Shown here piece by piece: positions 39,506-48,638 of a stretch of DNA of 64,000 nt. The translations under genes were made by a program, and so were the position numbers. The notes below the pieces were generated by a model. It saw nothing but the letters and a program-made list of their open reading frames with translations, had not been told where the DNA came from and searched no databases. Each line of letters begins with the position of its first letter. Positions within the stretch are counted from its first letter, which is position 1. Source of the DNA: CAZIAK01 sp964537035 (GTDB lineage: Bacteria > Planctomycetota > B15-G4); assembly GCA_964537035.1 (NCBI GenBank), contig CAZIAK010000028.1, positions 1 through 64,000 of the forward strand, read 5' to 3'.

Positions 39506-40162
39506 TCAGCTCTGACCAGAATCTGCTGGATTGATGATCTCGTCAACAAGGCCGTAGGCCACCGCGTCTTCAGCGGACAGGAAGTTGTCCCGATCGGTGT
39601 CCTTCTCGACCTTCTTGACGGTCTGGCCCGTGTGCTTGGCGATGATCTTGTTGAGATCTTTCTTCATCTTCAGGATCTCGTCGGCCTGGATGCGGATGTC
39701 CGCCGCCGTGCCGCCAGCGCCACCCCAGGGCTGGTGAATCATCACCCGGGAGTGGGGCAGGATGTGTCGCTTGCCCTTGGTGCCAGCCGTGAGCAGCAGC
39801 GCGCCCATGCTGGCAGCCTGGCCGATGCAGAAGGTGGCGATGTCGCAACCCACGTGCTGCATGGCGTCATAGATCGCCAGGCCAGCGGTCACGCTGCCTC
39901 CCGGCGAGTTGATGTACATGTTGACGTCCTGGGAGCGGTTCTCTTTCTCGAGAAAGAGCAGCTGGGCCACCACCGAGTTGGCGCCGTGGTCGTTGATCTC
40001 GGAACCGATGAAGACGATGCGATCTTCGAGCAGCCGACTGTAGATGTCGTAGGCCCGCTCGCCCCGACCGGTCTTCTCGATCACGTACGGAAGGTAGATG
40101 CCCTGCGGGTCTTGCTGTGCCATCGGTTGGGTCGTTGCTCCGGGGGTCTGTCGGGTGTTCAT
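39506..40162 (-). CDS. clpP: ATP-dependent Clp protease proteolytic subunit ClpP
   Basis: 218 aa from the ATG at 40162, which overlaps the tig stop (ATGA); an internal ATG at 40123 is another candidate. Catalytic triad Ser118 (GQAASMGA), His143 (SRVMIHQP) and Asp192 (TDRDNF). N-terminal strands YLPYVIEKTGRGER and the family-typical GSVTAG segment are intact. Forms the tetradecameric chamber with ClpX. Confidence 0.96.
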   Translation of the reverse strand: MNTRQTPGATTQPMAQQDPQGIYLPYVIEKTGRGERAYDIYSRLLEDRIVFIGSEINDHGANSVVAQLLFLEKENRSQDVNMYINSPGGSVTAGLAIYDAMQHVGCDIATFCIGQAASMGALLLTAGTKGKRHILPHSRVMIHQPWGGAGGTAADIRIQADEILKMKKDLNKIIAKHTGQTVKKVEKDTDRDNFLSAEDAVAYGLVDEIINPADSGQS

Positions 40163-41478
40163 CCGGCGTCCGCTTCTTGCGGTGCCTGCTCGGTGACCTG
40201 AGCGCGCTCGCGAAGCCACGCCCGGACCTTGTCGTTTGTGATCTGCTCCTGCACGTCGCCAAACCAGCCCTCTTGGATCGCGGACTGGACGCTCTCGTCA
40301 GGATTCTGACCTTGCTGCTCTGCCAAGGCTCGCACCTGACCGAGGGCCTCTTCAACGGTGGCGCTGAGATCTTGTGCGCCAGCGATCTCGGAGTAGATGA
40401 AAGCGAGGCGCAGACCGCGACGGGTGCCGTCGGAGATCCGCTCCCTTTGCTGCTCTGCCCTGGCGTGGCCCTCTTCTGACGAAAGCCCCTGCTCCTCGAT
40501 CATGCGGTGAGCCACCTGGTGGATCTGGCGATCGATGCTGCGGGCCTCGAGCCGCTCGGGCAGCTCGAACACGTGGGCGCCGAGCAGGTTTTCTTCAATC
40601 GAGACGTTGACCTGCTCGTCGTGGGCCGAGGCCCGCTGATTCTCGAGGCCCTTGCGGATGTTGCCCCGCAGCTCCTCGACAGACTCCTGGCCCAGCTGCT
40701 GGAGCAGCTTCTCGTCGAGCTCGGGCAGGACGACCACCCGGTAGCGGTCGATGGTGTAGGTCAGCTTCGCCGTCTTGCCCGCGTGCTCCACGGGGTCGAA
40801 GTGGGCCGGAAGTTCAACGGAGAGATCGACGGTGACGCCCACCGAGGCGCCCTCGAAGACCTCTTTGCTGCCCTCGATGCGAATGCCGTCGACCAGATCG
40901 TGCTTGGTGAAGGCCGGGCGCTCGGTGCGCGGCTCGAGCTCGACGTCGTCGATGGTGTAGACCACCGTGCCTTCAAGGATGGCCTCGTCTCCGATCACGT
41001 CGCCATCGGCGGCCTCTTCGATCTTGCCGAAGCGCTCACGCAGCCGGTCGACCTCTGTGTCGATCATGCTGTCGTCGATGTTGGGCAAGGTGACGGTGAC
41101 GTCGAACTGCTCGGGCAGCTGGATCTCGATGTCAGGAGCGATCTCGATGGCGAACTCAAACGTGAACGGAGCATCGCTCTCGTCCTTGAGCTGCTCGAGG
41201 TTCATCTCAGGGTCGCCCACCGGGTTGAGCTTGTGCTCCTTGACCGCCTCGGCGAAGGCCTCGCCCATGATCTTGCGGCGAGCTTCTTCGCGGACGTCAT
41301 CGCCGTGGGTTCGGGCCACCAGGGAGGCGGGAGCCTTGCCCTTGCGGAAGCCCTTGAACTCGGTCTTCTTGGCGATCTCGGAGAGGCGGGATGTCACTTC
41401 ATCGTCGAGCTGTGAACGATCGATGGAGAAGTTCAAGGTTCGGCGGCAGGGGCCGTCAACCGTGACCTTGGCTGTCAT
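40159..41478 (-). CDS. tig: Trigger factor chaperone
   Basis: 439 aa from the ATG at 41478, placing MTAKVTVDG at the N-terminus; an ATG 12 nt upstream also exists. The ribosome-binding signature is present as GFRKGKAPASLV. The middle FKBP-like domain (~150-240) looks diverged, so prolyl isomerase activity is uncertain. The C-terminal helical arms follow. It acts on nascent chains. First gene of tig-clpP-clpX-rlmN; 117 nt divergent from lysS. Confidence 0.92.
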   Translation of the reverse strand: MTAKVTVDGPCRRTLNFSIDRSQLDDEVTSRLSEIAKKTEFKGFRKGKAPASLVARTHGDDVREEARRKIMGEAFAEAVKEHKLNPVGDPEMNLEQLKDESDAPFTFEFAIEIAPDIEIQLPEQFDVTVTLPNIDDSMIDTEVDRLRERFGKIEEAADGDVIGDEAILEGTVVYTIDDVELEPRTERPAFTKHDLVDGIRIEGSKEVFEGASVGVTVDLSVELPAHFDPVEHAGKTAKLTYTIDRYRVVVLPELDEKLLQQLGQESVEELRGNIRKGLENQRASAHDEQVNVSIEENLLGAHVFELPERLEARSIDRQIHQVAHRMIEEQGLSSEEGHARAEQQRERISDGTRRGLRLAFIYSEIAGAQDLSATVEEALGQVRALAEQQGQNPDESVQSAIQEGWFGDVQEQITNDKVRAWLRERAQVTEQAPQEADAG

Positions 41479-41582
41479 GTGGATTCTCATGGGGGCGGAC
41501 GACTGGGCATGGTCCCAAGCTGGGGTGTGCCGGATCAAGAGCCCCCTCTGCTCCCGGGGTGTTTCGGGGGGCAGGGAGCCGG

Positions 41583-41588
41583 TAGGAT
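41583..41588 (+). promoter_or_regulatory. -10 hexamer TAGGAT, lysS
   Basis: TAGGAT, 7 nt before the lysS ATG at 41596. Confidence 0.6.
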
Positions 41589-41595
41589 CGCCGCC

Positions 41596-43140
41596 ATGGA
41601 GATCGCGCCCGACCGTCTAGCCAAGCTGCAGCGCTTCCGGGAGGCGGGCGTTGAGCCCTATCCGGCCGGTTCTACGCTGCCTGACCGCACCCTCATCGCG
41701 GAGGTTCTGGAGCACTCAGACCCCGATCAAGAAGAGGGCCCATCGGTCTCCGTGGCCGGTCGCATCGCCTCCCTGCGCGACATGGGCTCGTCGATGTTCG
41801 TTGATCTACGGGACGGCAGCGGCCGGGTCCAGCTCTTCCTGCGCAAGGCCGTTCTGGGTCCCGAACTCTTCAAGCTGCTCAAGAAGGGCCTCGATCTGGG
41901 CGACGTGATCGCCGCGGTGGGGCGCCTGGGACGCACCAAGATGGGCGAGGTCACCATCTTCTGCGACCAGGCCCAGCTGCTGACCAAGAGCCTGGCCGCG
42001 CCCCCCGGCGAGTACTACGGGCTGTCCGACGTCGAGACCCGCTATCGCCAGCGCTACATCGACCTGATCGCCAACACCGAGAGCCAGGACCGCTTTCGGG
42101 CCCGCTCGGCCATTGTCCGGGACATGCGCCGCTATCTCGAAGATCGCCAGTTCATGGAGGTCGAGACGCCCATGCTGCACGCCATCGCCGGCGGCGCGGC
42201 GGCCAAGCCCTTCTTCACCCACCACAACACCCTCGACCTCGACCTGACCCTGCGCATCGCCCCCGAGCTGCACCTCAAGCGGCTGCTGGTGGGAGGCTTC
42301 GAGCGGGTCTTCGAGATCGGCAGGAACTTCCGCAACGAGGGGCTCTCTCCCCGGCACAACCCCGAGTTCACCATGCTGGAGGCCTACTGGGCCTACGCTC
42401 GCATGGACGACTGGATCGAGTCCACCGAAGAGCTGCTGGCCCAGCTCGTGGTGGGGCATGGCCGTCGCGACGAGGGGGACGCTGAGACGACCCTGCGACG
42501 CGAGGGTCGGCAGCTCGATTTCTCACGGCCCTTCGCCCGGGCGACCTACGCCGAGCTGCTCCAGGAACACGGGGGCGTGGATGTGTTCGACGAAGAATCC
42601 GTGCTCGCAGGGGCTCGACGCCAACGGCTGCCTGTCGAGGGGCGTAACCTCGACAAGATCATCGACGATTTGTTCGGTGAATGCGTCGAAGCCCATCTGC
42701 TGAACCCGACCTTCGTGACTGACTTTCCGCTTTCACTTTCGCCCCTCTCCAAGCAGCGCCCCGATGACGAGCGCCTGGCTGAGCGGTTCGAGCTGTACAT
42801 CGACGGCATCGAGGTGGCCAACGCCTTCTCCGAGCTCAACGATCCCGAAGACCAGCTGCGACGCTTTGAAGCCCAGGTCGCCTCTCGCGATCCTGAGACG
42901 CCGGCGAAGGTCGACGAAGACTATGTCACCGCGCTCAGCTACGGCATGCCCCCTGCGGCGGGCATCGGTATCGGCATCGACCGTCTGGTGATGATGCTCA
43001 CAGACTCCCAGACCATTCGCGATGTCATCTTGTTTCCGTTGCTGCGGCCCGTGCAGGCTGGCGAAGAGTCGGCAGCTGAGCCAGCCGCTTCGGCAGAAGA
43101 GGCTGGCCAGGCCTCTGACGTCTCCGACGGAGCCACCTAG
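41596..43140 (+). CDS. lysS: Lysyl-tRNA synthetase, class II
   Basis: 514 aa. N-terminal OB-fold anticodon-binding domain (VSVAGRIASLRDMG), then the class II core: motif 1 around METP, motif 2 FRNEGLSPRHNPEFTMLE and motif 3 GIGIGIDRLVMML. A ~30-residue Ala/Glu-rich C-terminal tail extends past the core. Charges tRNA-Lys. The start is supported by the family N-terminus and a nearby -10-like hexamer. lolC-like gene follows after 5 nt. Confidence 0.96.
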   Translation: MEIAPDRLAKLQRFREAGVEPYPAGSTLPDRTLIAEVLEHSDPDQEEGPSVSVAGRIASLRDMGSSMFVDLRDGSGRVQLFLRKAVLGPELFKLLKKGLDLGDVIAAVGRLGRTKMGEVTIFCDQAQLLTKSLAAPPGEYYGLSDVETRYRQRYIDLIANTESQDRFRARSAIVRDMRRYLEDRQFMEVETPMLHAIAGGAAAKPFFTHHNTLDLDLTLRIAPELHLKRLLVGGFERVFEIGRNFRNEGLSPRHNPEFTMLEAYWAYARMDDWIESTEELLAQLVVGHGRRDEGDAETTLRREGRQLDFSRPFARATYAELLQEHGGVDVFDEESVLAGARRQRLPVEGRNLDKIIDDLFGECVEAHLLNPTFVTDFPLSLSPLSKQRPDDERLAERFELYIDGIEVANAFSELNDPEDQLRRFEAQVASRDPETPAKVDEDYVTALSYGMPPAAGIGIGIDRLVMMLTDSQTIRDVILFPLLRPVQAGEESAAEPAASAEEAGQASDVSDGAT

Positions 43141-43145
43141 CACCG

Positions 43146-44492
43146 ATGTATCGGTTCTTCCTTGCTGGACGCTACACGCTGGCACGTCCGGTCAGCTATC
43201 TGGCCATGGTGTCCATCGGCCTGTCGGTGATGGCCCTGATCGTGGTGTTGTCGATCATGAACGGCTTTCTCCGCGAGACGGAGAACATCATTCGAGGGAG
43301 CACGGCCGACATCGTGGTCTTCCCCTTGCAGCGCGACGGGCCCAGCTCGCGGGCCGCCCTGGAGGGGCTTGTGCTGGGTACGGAGGGCGTGGCGGGAGTG
43401 ACCTCGCGGCTCGTGCGCCCGGCCATCTTCAAGGTCCACGCCCACAACAACCCGCTGCTCTGGAACTCCATGGATGCCAGTCGCAGCCAGGTGCTGGTGC
43501 AGGGGCTCGACATCACCGCCGAGCTGGCCGCCTCACAGCTCTCTGCGTCGTTGGCGGGTGTCCGTCGAGCTTCGTTCCAGGTCGAAGATCCCGACGACCC
43601 CTTCTACATCGCTGAGGCAGACATCCGTGATCCCCGTCTGCGCAACGCGGACAACCCGGGGCTGCTGATGGGCGAGACCTCCATGGAGGTCTGGCGTCTG
43701 CAGCGGGGCGACGCCATCGACCTGGTGACCCTGCCCGACGGCATCGATCTGGATGGTGAGGCGATTCTGCCCACGGTGATGACCTTCATCGTGGCCGGGG
43801 CCTTCAACAGCGGCCACAGCAACGACGATGGCATCGTCTACATCGATGGCTCGGTAGCCCGGGTCTGGGCGGGTACCGAACACGAGCTGTCCGAGCTCTA
43901 CGTCACAGCCACCGCAGACTGGCAACCCGTCGAGCGCCTGGGCCAGCTGCGGGACACCCTGGGCGTCAAGTTCACCGACGTGGGCGAACGCTGCCTCGTC
44001 GACACCTGGGAAGATCGCCACGGCACCTGGCTGGCGGCGGTGAAGAACGAGCGGCGCATCCTGCTGGTCATCCTGGGCTTCTTCCTGGTGCTGGTCTGCA
44101 CCATCTCGTTCTCGGTGCTGACCATGTTGGTCCAGGAGAAGGTGCGGGACATCGGCATCCTGTCCGCCATGGGCATCACGGCCAGGGGCATCGGTTCGAT
44201 CTTCGCCATGGTGGGGGTGACCATCTCGCTCGTGGGCGGGCTGGTGGGCCTGGGCTCAGGGGTCTGGCTGGCGACTCACATCAACGACGTGAAGGATTGG
44301 ATCGAGGCGCAGTTCAACGTGCAGATCTTCGATCGCAACGTCTATGCCTTCAGCGAGATCCCCATCGATCTGGACATGACCGCGAACCTGTACATCACCG
44401 TGGCCACGGTGCTGGGCGCCGTGACCATCTGCATGATCCCCGCCTGGCGTGCTGCTCGTCTCGACCCGGTAGAGGCGCTGAGGCATGAGTGA
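43146..44492 (+). CDS. lolC: LolC/LolE-family ABC permease
   Basis: 448 aa: one membrane helix at the N-terminus (FLAGRYTLARPVSYLAMVS), a large periplasmic MacB-type domain (~50-295), then three helices in the FtsX core and the terminal AARLDPVEALRHE signature. With the next gene it forms a LolCDE-like complex that releases lipoproteins from the inner membrane for outer-membrane delivery. Only one permease gene is present, so a homodimer is likely, as in LolF-type systems. Overlaps lolD by 8 nt. Confidence 0.9.
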   Translation: MYRFFLAGRYTLARPVSYLAMVSIGLSVMALIVVLSIMNGFLRETENIIRGSTADIVVFPLQRDGPSSRAALEGLVLGTEGVAGVTSRLVRPAIFKVHAHNNPLLWNSMDASRSQVLVQGLDITAELAASQLSASLAGVRRASFQVEDPDDPFYIAEADIRDPRLRNADNPGLLMGETSMEVWRLQRGDAIDLVTLPDGIDLDGEAILPTVMTFIVAGAFNSGHSNDDGIVYIDGSVARVWAGTEHELSELYVTATADWQPVERLGQLRDTLGVKFTDVGERCLVDTWEDRHGTWLAAVKNERRILLVILGFFLVLVCTISFSVLTMLVQEKVRDIGILSAMGITARGIGSIFAMVGVTISLVGGLVGLGSGVWLATHINDVKDWIEAQFNVQIFDRNVYAFSEIPIDLDMTANLYITVATVLGAVTICMIPAWRAARLDPVEALRHE

Positions 44493-45228
44493 GACGGCGA
44501 TTCTCTCGGCCAATGGCCTGACCCGGCACTACCGCATGGGCGGCAAGCCCGTGCCCGTGCTCGAAGGTGCCTCGCTAGACCTCATGGCGGGCGAGAAGGT
44601 GGCCATCATGGGGCGCAGTGGCGCGGGCAAGAGCACCTTGCTCCATCTGCTGGGCCTGCTCGACCGACCAGACGCTGGATCGCTGAAGATCCGGGGCCAG
44701 GAGACCACCACCTTGTCTCGTCGGGCGCGAGCCCGGCTGCGCAACGACGAGGTGGGCTTCGTCTTCCAGTTCTATCATCTGATTCCCGAGCTCACGGCCC
44801 TCGACAACGCCCTGCTGCCTGCCATGATCGCCCACGGGCCCTTGGCCTGGTTGGGCGTGAAGCGCGAGCGCAAGGAGCGGGCCCGCGGTCTGTTCGCCGA
44901 GTTGGGGCTCGATGATCGGGCGGGTCACCGGCCAGCTCAGCTCTCGGGAGGCGAGCGCCAGCGGGTGGCCATCGCCCGGGCCCTGTGCAGCACGCCAGGG
45001 CTGCTGCTCTGCGACGAACCCACAGGCAATCTCGACGAGCACACCAGCGACGCCATCACCGAGCTGCTCTTCGAGCTGACCGACAAGTATGCCCAGACCC
45101 TGGTCATGGTCACCCACGACCGGGAGCTGGCCAGCAAGGCCGATCGCCTGCTGACCCTGCACGACGGCGGCCTGGTAGACGAGGGTGCGCAGGCACCCGC
45201 GCCCCGGGCCCAGGAGCTGAGCGCATGA
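44485..45228 (+). CDS. lolD: LolD-family ABC ATPase
   Basis: 247 aa. Walker A GRSGAGKST, Q-loop FQFYHL, signature LSGGE, Walker B LLLCDEPTGNLD, switch His in VMVTHD. All residues for hydrolysis are present. Belongs to the MacB/LolD/FtsE class, and pairing with the upstream LolC-like permease favours lipoprotein release. The stop overlaps the start of a candidate lipoprotein gene (ATGA). Confidence 0.93.
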   Translation: MSETAILSANGLTRHYRMGGKPVPVLEGASLDLMAGEKVAIMGRSGAGKSTLLHLLGLLDRPDAGSLKIRGQETTTLSRRARARLRNDEVGFVFQFYHLIPELTALDNALLPAMIAHGPLAWLGVKRERKERARGLFAELGLDDRAGHRPAQLSGGERQRVAIARALCSTPGLLLCDEPTGNLDEHTSDAITELLFELTDKYAQTLVMVTHDRELASKADRLLTLHDGGLVDEGAQAPAPRAQELSA

Positions 45229-46100
45229 AGCCGAACCAAGCCCTGCTGATCCTTGTTCTGGCCCTCGGTACTGCCAGCTGCGCCGTCGATGAGGCGGTCA
45301 AGTTTCGGCACATCCCGCCGGGATACAGCGGCACCTTCGAGACCTGGTGGAATGACGTCCAGATCCGGGAGCGTGGTGACTACAGAGATGGGGTCCGCCA
45401 TGGTCGGGTCACGGTCTACCACCCTGATGGGACGGTCGAGTCGTCCGGGACCTACGACAGCGGCGTGCCCGTGGGTGAAATGCGCTACTTCTCACAAGGG
45501 GGCGGGCTGCGCCTGGTCGAGATCGTCCACGACGGCGTGCTCGACGGGCCTCGAGAAGAGTACGACGTGAACGGCCGCCTGCGAGTCCTGGTGCCTTACA
45601 TCAACGGGCGCCGGCAAGGGCTGGAACGTCGTTGGCACGGCAACGGGGTGGTCTCCACCGAGGGGTATTGGGCATCTGACTTGCCGTCCTCCCAGTGGCG
45701 CCATTGGGACCCGGCGGGGCGCCTGCTCAGCGTCGAGTCGTTCTGGATCGCCGAGGGCAAGGCGGTGGGCTATTTCGAGAGCACGATCGATCCCACGACC
45801 GGCGGCACCACGGCCCAGTCCATGAAGCGGCTGCAAGGGAGTCACTGGGTGGGCTGGAGGACGTTCTGGCACGACAACGGCGTGCAGTCCGGGTTGACCG
45901 AGTACGTCGATGGCCTGCGCGAAGGCCGGGACGTGAGCTGGGATCGCGGGGGGCGCAAGACCGTCGAGGGCACCCGGGTGGCCGACCTGCGCTCAGGCAC
46001 CTGGCGCTTCTGGGACGAGGCTGGCCAGCTTCTCGATGAGCGGGCGTACCTGGGGGGCGAGCTGCTGGCGGAGTCCCTCGAGGGTGCCTTTGGCGGCTGA
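45225..46100 (+). CDS. Candidate lipoprotein with MORN/YwqK-like repeats
   Basis: 291 aa. A signal peptide ends in GTASC, a plausible but not canonical lipobox (Thr at -3). The rest is built of ~22-residue beta-hairpin repeats of the form G-x-R-x-G-x-W/V-x-x-Y/W-x-x-DG, as in YwqK/MORN_2 proteins (YHPDGTVESSGTY, WDRGGRKTVEGTR). Function is unknown; such repeats often act as spacers or binding surfaces. The 4-nt overlap with lolD makes it a likely client or partner of that transporter. Confidence 0.75.
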   Translation: MKPNQALLILVLALGTASCAVDEAVKFRHIPPGYSGTFETWWNDVQIRERGDYRDGVRHGRVTVYHPDGTVESSGTYDSGVPVGEMRYFSQGGGLRLVEIVHDGVLDGPREEYDVNGRLRVLVPYINGRRQGLERRWHGNGVVSTEGYWASDLPSSQWRHWDPAGRLLSVESFWIAEGKAVGYFESTIDPTTGGTTAQSMKRLQGSHWVGWRTFWHDNGVQSGLTEYVDGLREGRDVSWDRGGRKTVEGTRVADLRSGTWRFWDEAGQLLDERAYLGGELLAESLEGAFGG

Positions 46101-46155
46101 GCGCAGCTGACTCCCAGGCCTTGTCGCGCTCCGGCAAAGCAAGTGGTCGTGGCTC

Positions 46156-46183
46156 TTGCCTGGCCCTTGTAGACGCCTATCCT
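46156..46183 (+). promoter_or_regulatory. Possible sigma70-like promoter before ETF-QO gene
   Basis: TTGCCT and TATCCT separated by 16 nt, about 70 nt before the ATG at 46254. The gene also has an AGGGAG ribosome site, so it would be a normal leadered transcript. Confidence 0.3.
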
Positions 46184-46253
46184 GTGGGGCTCAGATCGGT
46201 AGACGGCACCACCTGGAGAGCCGGCTGATCTTGATCCACCAGGGAGCCATAGG

Positions 46254-47948
46254 ATGGCCGCCGAGCGCGAAGTCCTCGATGTCGATGTCCTTTTCGTAGG
46301 GGGTGGTCCTGCCGGCCTGGCCGGCGCCATGCACCTGCAACGCAAGATCGAGGAGCACAACACGGCGGCCCAGCAGAGCGGGGGCAAGGTGCTCGACGAG
46401 CCCTTCGTGGCCCTGGTCGAGAAGGGCGAGCCGGTGGGTGCCCACGCCATCAGCGGCGCGGTGATTGATCCCCGGGGGCTCGATGAGCTGCTGCCCGATT
46501 GGCGCGAACAGGACCCGCCCCTGGTTCCGGTGACCAGCGACGAGATGCGCTTGCTCACCAAGAGCGGCAGCTACGCCTTGCCCCACCCGCCGTGGATGAA
46601 GAATGACGGTTTCTGGACCGGCTCGCTCAACAGCCTGGTGCGTTGGTTGGCTGACAAGGCCGAAGAGGCGGAGGTGAACCTGTTCGGCGGCTTCCCGGCA
46701 TCGCAGCTGATCATCGAAGACGACGTGGTCAAGGGCGTGATCACCAACGACAAGGGTGTGGCTGCGGACGGAACGGAGAAGTCCAACTTCGAGCCAGGGG
46801 TTGAGATTCGGGCCCAGGTCACCGTGCTCTGCGACGGCTCCCGGGGCCATCTCACCAAGCAGCTGTTGCGCCACTTCTCCATCGCAGGCGAGAACCCTCA
46901 GGTCTACGAGACCGGCGTCAAGGAGACCTGGGAAGTCCCCGGCGCCAGCGCCCAGGCGGGGCGGGTCATCCATACAGCGGGTTGGCCCCTGACTCGTGAT
47001 CTCTTCGGCGGGGCGTTCATCTACTTTACCGGCGACGACCAGGTGACCCTGGGGCTCATCGTCGGGCTCGAGGCCGAAGACCCGACCCTCGACATCCACG
47101 AGGAGTTTCAGCGCTTCAAGACCCACCCCTACGTGCGCCAGCTGCTCGAGGGCGGCACCCGGGTGCACTACGGCGCGAAGACCTTGCCCGCGGGAGGCTG
47201 GTGGTCCATGCCCCGGCCCTGGGTGGATGGCTGCCTGCTCGCCGGCGATAGCCTGGGCACGCTCAATGCCGCCAGACTCAAGGGCATCCACGGGGCCATG
47301 AAGTCAGGCATGCTCGCAGCAGAGGCGGCCCTCGCTGCCCTGCTCGCCGAAGACGCCAGCGGCACGGTCTTGGCGGGCTACGAGACGGCGCTGAAAGAGT
47401 CCTGGCTGGGCAAGGAGCTCTACCGCTTCCGTAACTTCCACCAGGCCGTGGCTCATGGCATCGGGCTGGGCGCCGTGTTTCACATCGGCCTGCAGATGAT
47501 CACCGGCGGCCGGGGCACGAGAGAGCGTTACCCCGTGGTGGCCGGGCACGAACGCATGGGCCGCAAGGGCTCGGGCAAGCGTCGTCACGCCGAGCCGTTC
47601 AAGCCAGACGGTCAGCTGACCTTCGACAAGCTGACCAACGTCTTCTTCTCGGGGACGAAGCACGAAGAAGATCAGCCCTGCCACTTGCAGCTGACGGTCG
47701 ACGCCGAGCATTGCTCGACCACCTGTGCCGAAGAGTACGGCAACCCTTGCCAGTACTTCTGTCCCGCGTCGGTCTACGAGATGGTCGACGGCGAGGGCGA
47801 GGTCGCGGCGGGCAGCTCGGCACGGCAGGCCTTGCAGATCAACTTCAGCAACTGCGTTCACTGCAAGACCTGCGACATCATGGATCCGTACCAGGCCATC
47901 GAGTGGGTCACGCCCGAAGGCGGCGGACCGGCCTACACGAATCTCTGA
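46254..47948 (+). CDS. Electron-transfer flavoprotein:ubiquinone oxidoreductase
   Basis: 564 aa. FAD-binding GGGPAGLAGAMHL at the N-terminus, the quinone-binding and membrane-surface region in the middle (GAHAISGAVIDP), and a C-terminal 4Fe-4S domain with CQYFCP and CVHCKTC. Moves electrons from ETF (fatty-acid and amino-acid oxidation) to the quinone pool. Full length. The ETF subunits themselves are not in the window. An AGGGAG site lies about 10 nt before the ATG. Confidence 0.94.
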   Translation: MAAEREVLDVDVLFVGGGPAGLAGAMHLQRKIEEHNTAAQQSGGKVLDEPFVALVEKGEPVGAHAISGAVIDPRGLDELLPDWREQDPPLVPVTSDEMRLLTKSGSYALPHPPWMKNDGFWTGSLNSLVRWLADKAEEAEVNLFGGFPASQLIIEDDVVKGVITNDKGVAADGTEKSNFEPGVEIRAQVTVLCDGSRGHLTKQLLRHFSIAGENPQVYETGVKETWEVPGASAQAGRVIHTAGWPLTRDLFGGAFIYFTGDDQVTLGLIVGLEAEDPTLDIHEEFQRFKTHPYVRQLLEGGTRVHYGAKTLPAGGWWSMPRPWVDGCLLAGDSLGTLNAARLKGIHGAMKSGMLAAEAALAALLAEDASGTVLAGYETALKESWLGKELYRFRNFHQAVAHGIGLGAVFHIGLQMITGGRGTRERYPVVAGHERMGRKGSGKRRHAEPFKPDGQLTFDKLTNVFFSGTKHEEDQPCHLQLTVDAEHCSTTCAEEYGNPCQYFCPASVYEMVDGEGEVAAGSSARQALQINFSNCVHCKTCDIMDPYQAIEWVTPEGGGPAYTNL

Positions 47949-47957
47949 CCCTCTGGC

Positions 47958-48026
47958 CTGCACTGTTCAAGAAGAATGCAGGACCCTGGCGAGGCGGGGC
48001 GATCAAGCGCTCCTCCGCCAGCCAGG
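47958..48026. terminator. Imperfect hairpins between convergent genes
   Basis: CCTGCA/TGCAGG pair across a 14-nt loop, followed by an imperfect stem opening CTGGCG and closing CGCCAG. No U-tract. May end transcription from either side. Confidence 0.35.
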
Positions 48027-48039
48027 GGTCGGGCCAGGG

Positions 48040-48555
48040 TCAGAGGTCCCAGTAGGCCTTGCCGCTGAGTGAGTTGCCGCTGAGGTTGGCCCGCAGCTCA
48101 CCGGTGATCGGATCGTAGGCATAGCCTTCCGTGCCGCTGGGTCCCACCGACATGTCGTTGACGATCTTGCCCAAGTTGTTCTTGGCGATGGGATTGTCGG
48201 GGAACTTCGTCATCAGGTAGGGCCCGAACTGGGTGCCCGATGTGCCGTCCTCTTTGGTCCCTGTAGAGAGCTGGGTGAGCAGGCTGTTCCAATCGACCTG
48301 CCCTGGGTAGATCTCGTTGTGCTGGATGCGATAGAGCGAGACCGCTTGGCGTACCGTGTTGAGGTTGGCCACGAGCGCCGCTTCTTTGGTCTCGATGGAG
48401 ACGCCGCTGAACTGGGGGACGACCACCGCGGCCAGAATGCCGAGGATGACCACCACGATGAGCAGCTCCACCAGGGTGAAACCCCGTTGGCGTCGCTCCG
48501 TCGAGGGCTCGGGCGTCGTGGTGCGGGGAGCGGCGTGCCTGGGGGAGAGGTTCAT
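48040..48555 (-). CDS. Type II pseudopilin / type IV pilin, GspG-like
   Basis: 171 aa from the ATG at 48555. A GTG at 48642 overlapping the previous stop (GTGA) would give 200 aa and a very long leader. Prepilin site RG then FTLVELLIVVVILGILAAVVVPQF is a textbook type IV prepilin N-terminus. The C-terminal domain resembles GspG-type major pseudopilins, as in SGTQFGPYL. Second gene of a three-gene pilin cluster, separate from the assembly operon at 19-29 kb. Closely similar to the pilin at 50047. Confidence 0.88.
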   Translation of the reverse strand: MNLSPRHAAPRTTTPEPSTERRQRGFTLVELLIVVVILGILAAVVVPQFSGVSIETKEAALVANLNTVRQAVSLYRIQHNEIYPGQVDWNSLLTQLSTGTKEDGTSGTQFGPYLMTKFPDNPIAKNNLGKIVNDMSVGPSGTEGYAYDPITGELRANLSGNSLSGKAYWDL

Positions 48556-48638
48556 GGGGCTCTGCGTGTCAGGGGAAGGCTGGGGTCGGAGCGCATGGGC
48601 CGCGCTCAACAGCGGGTGGCGGGAGGCGTGAGGCTTGT

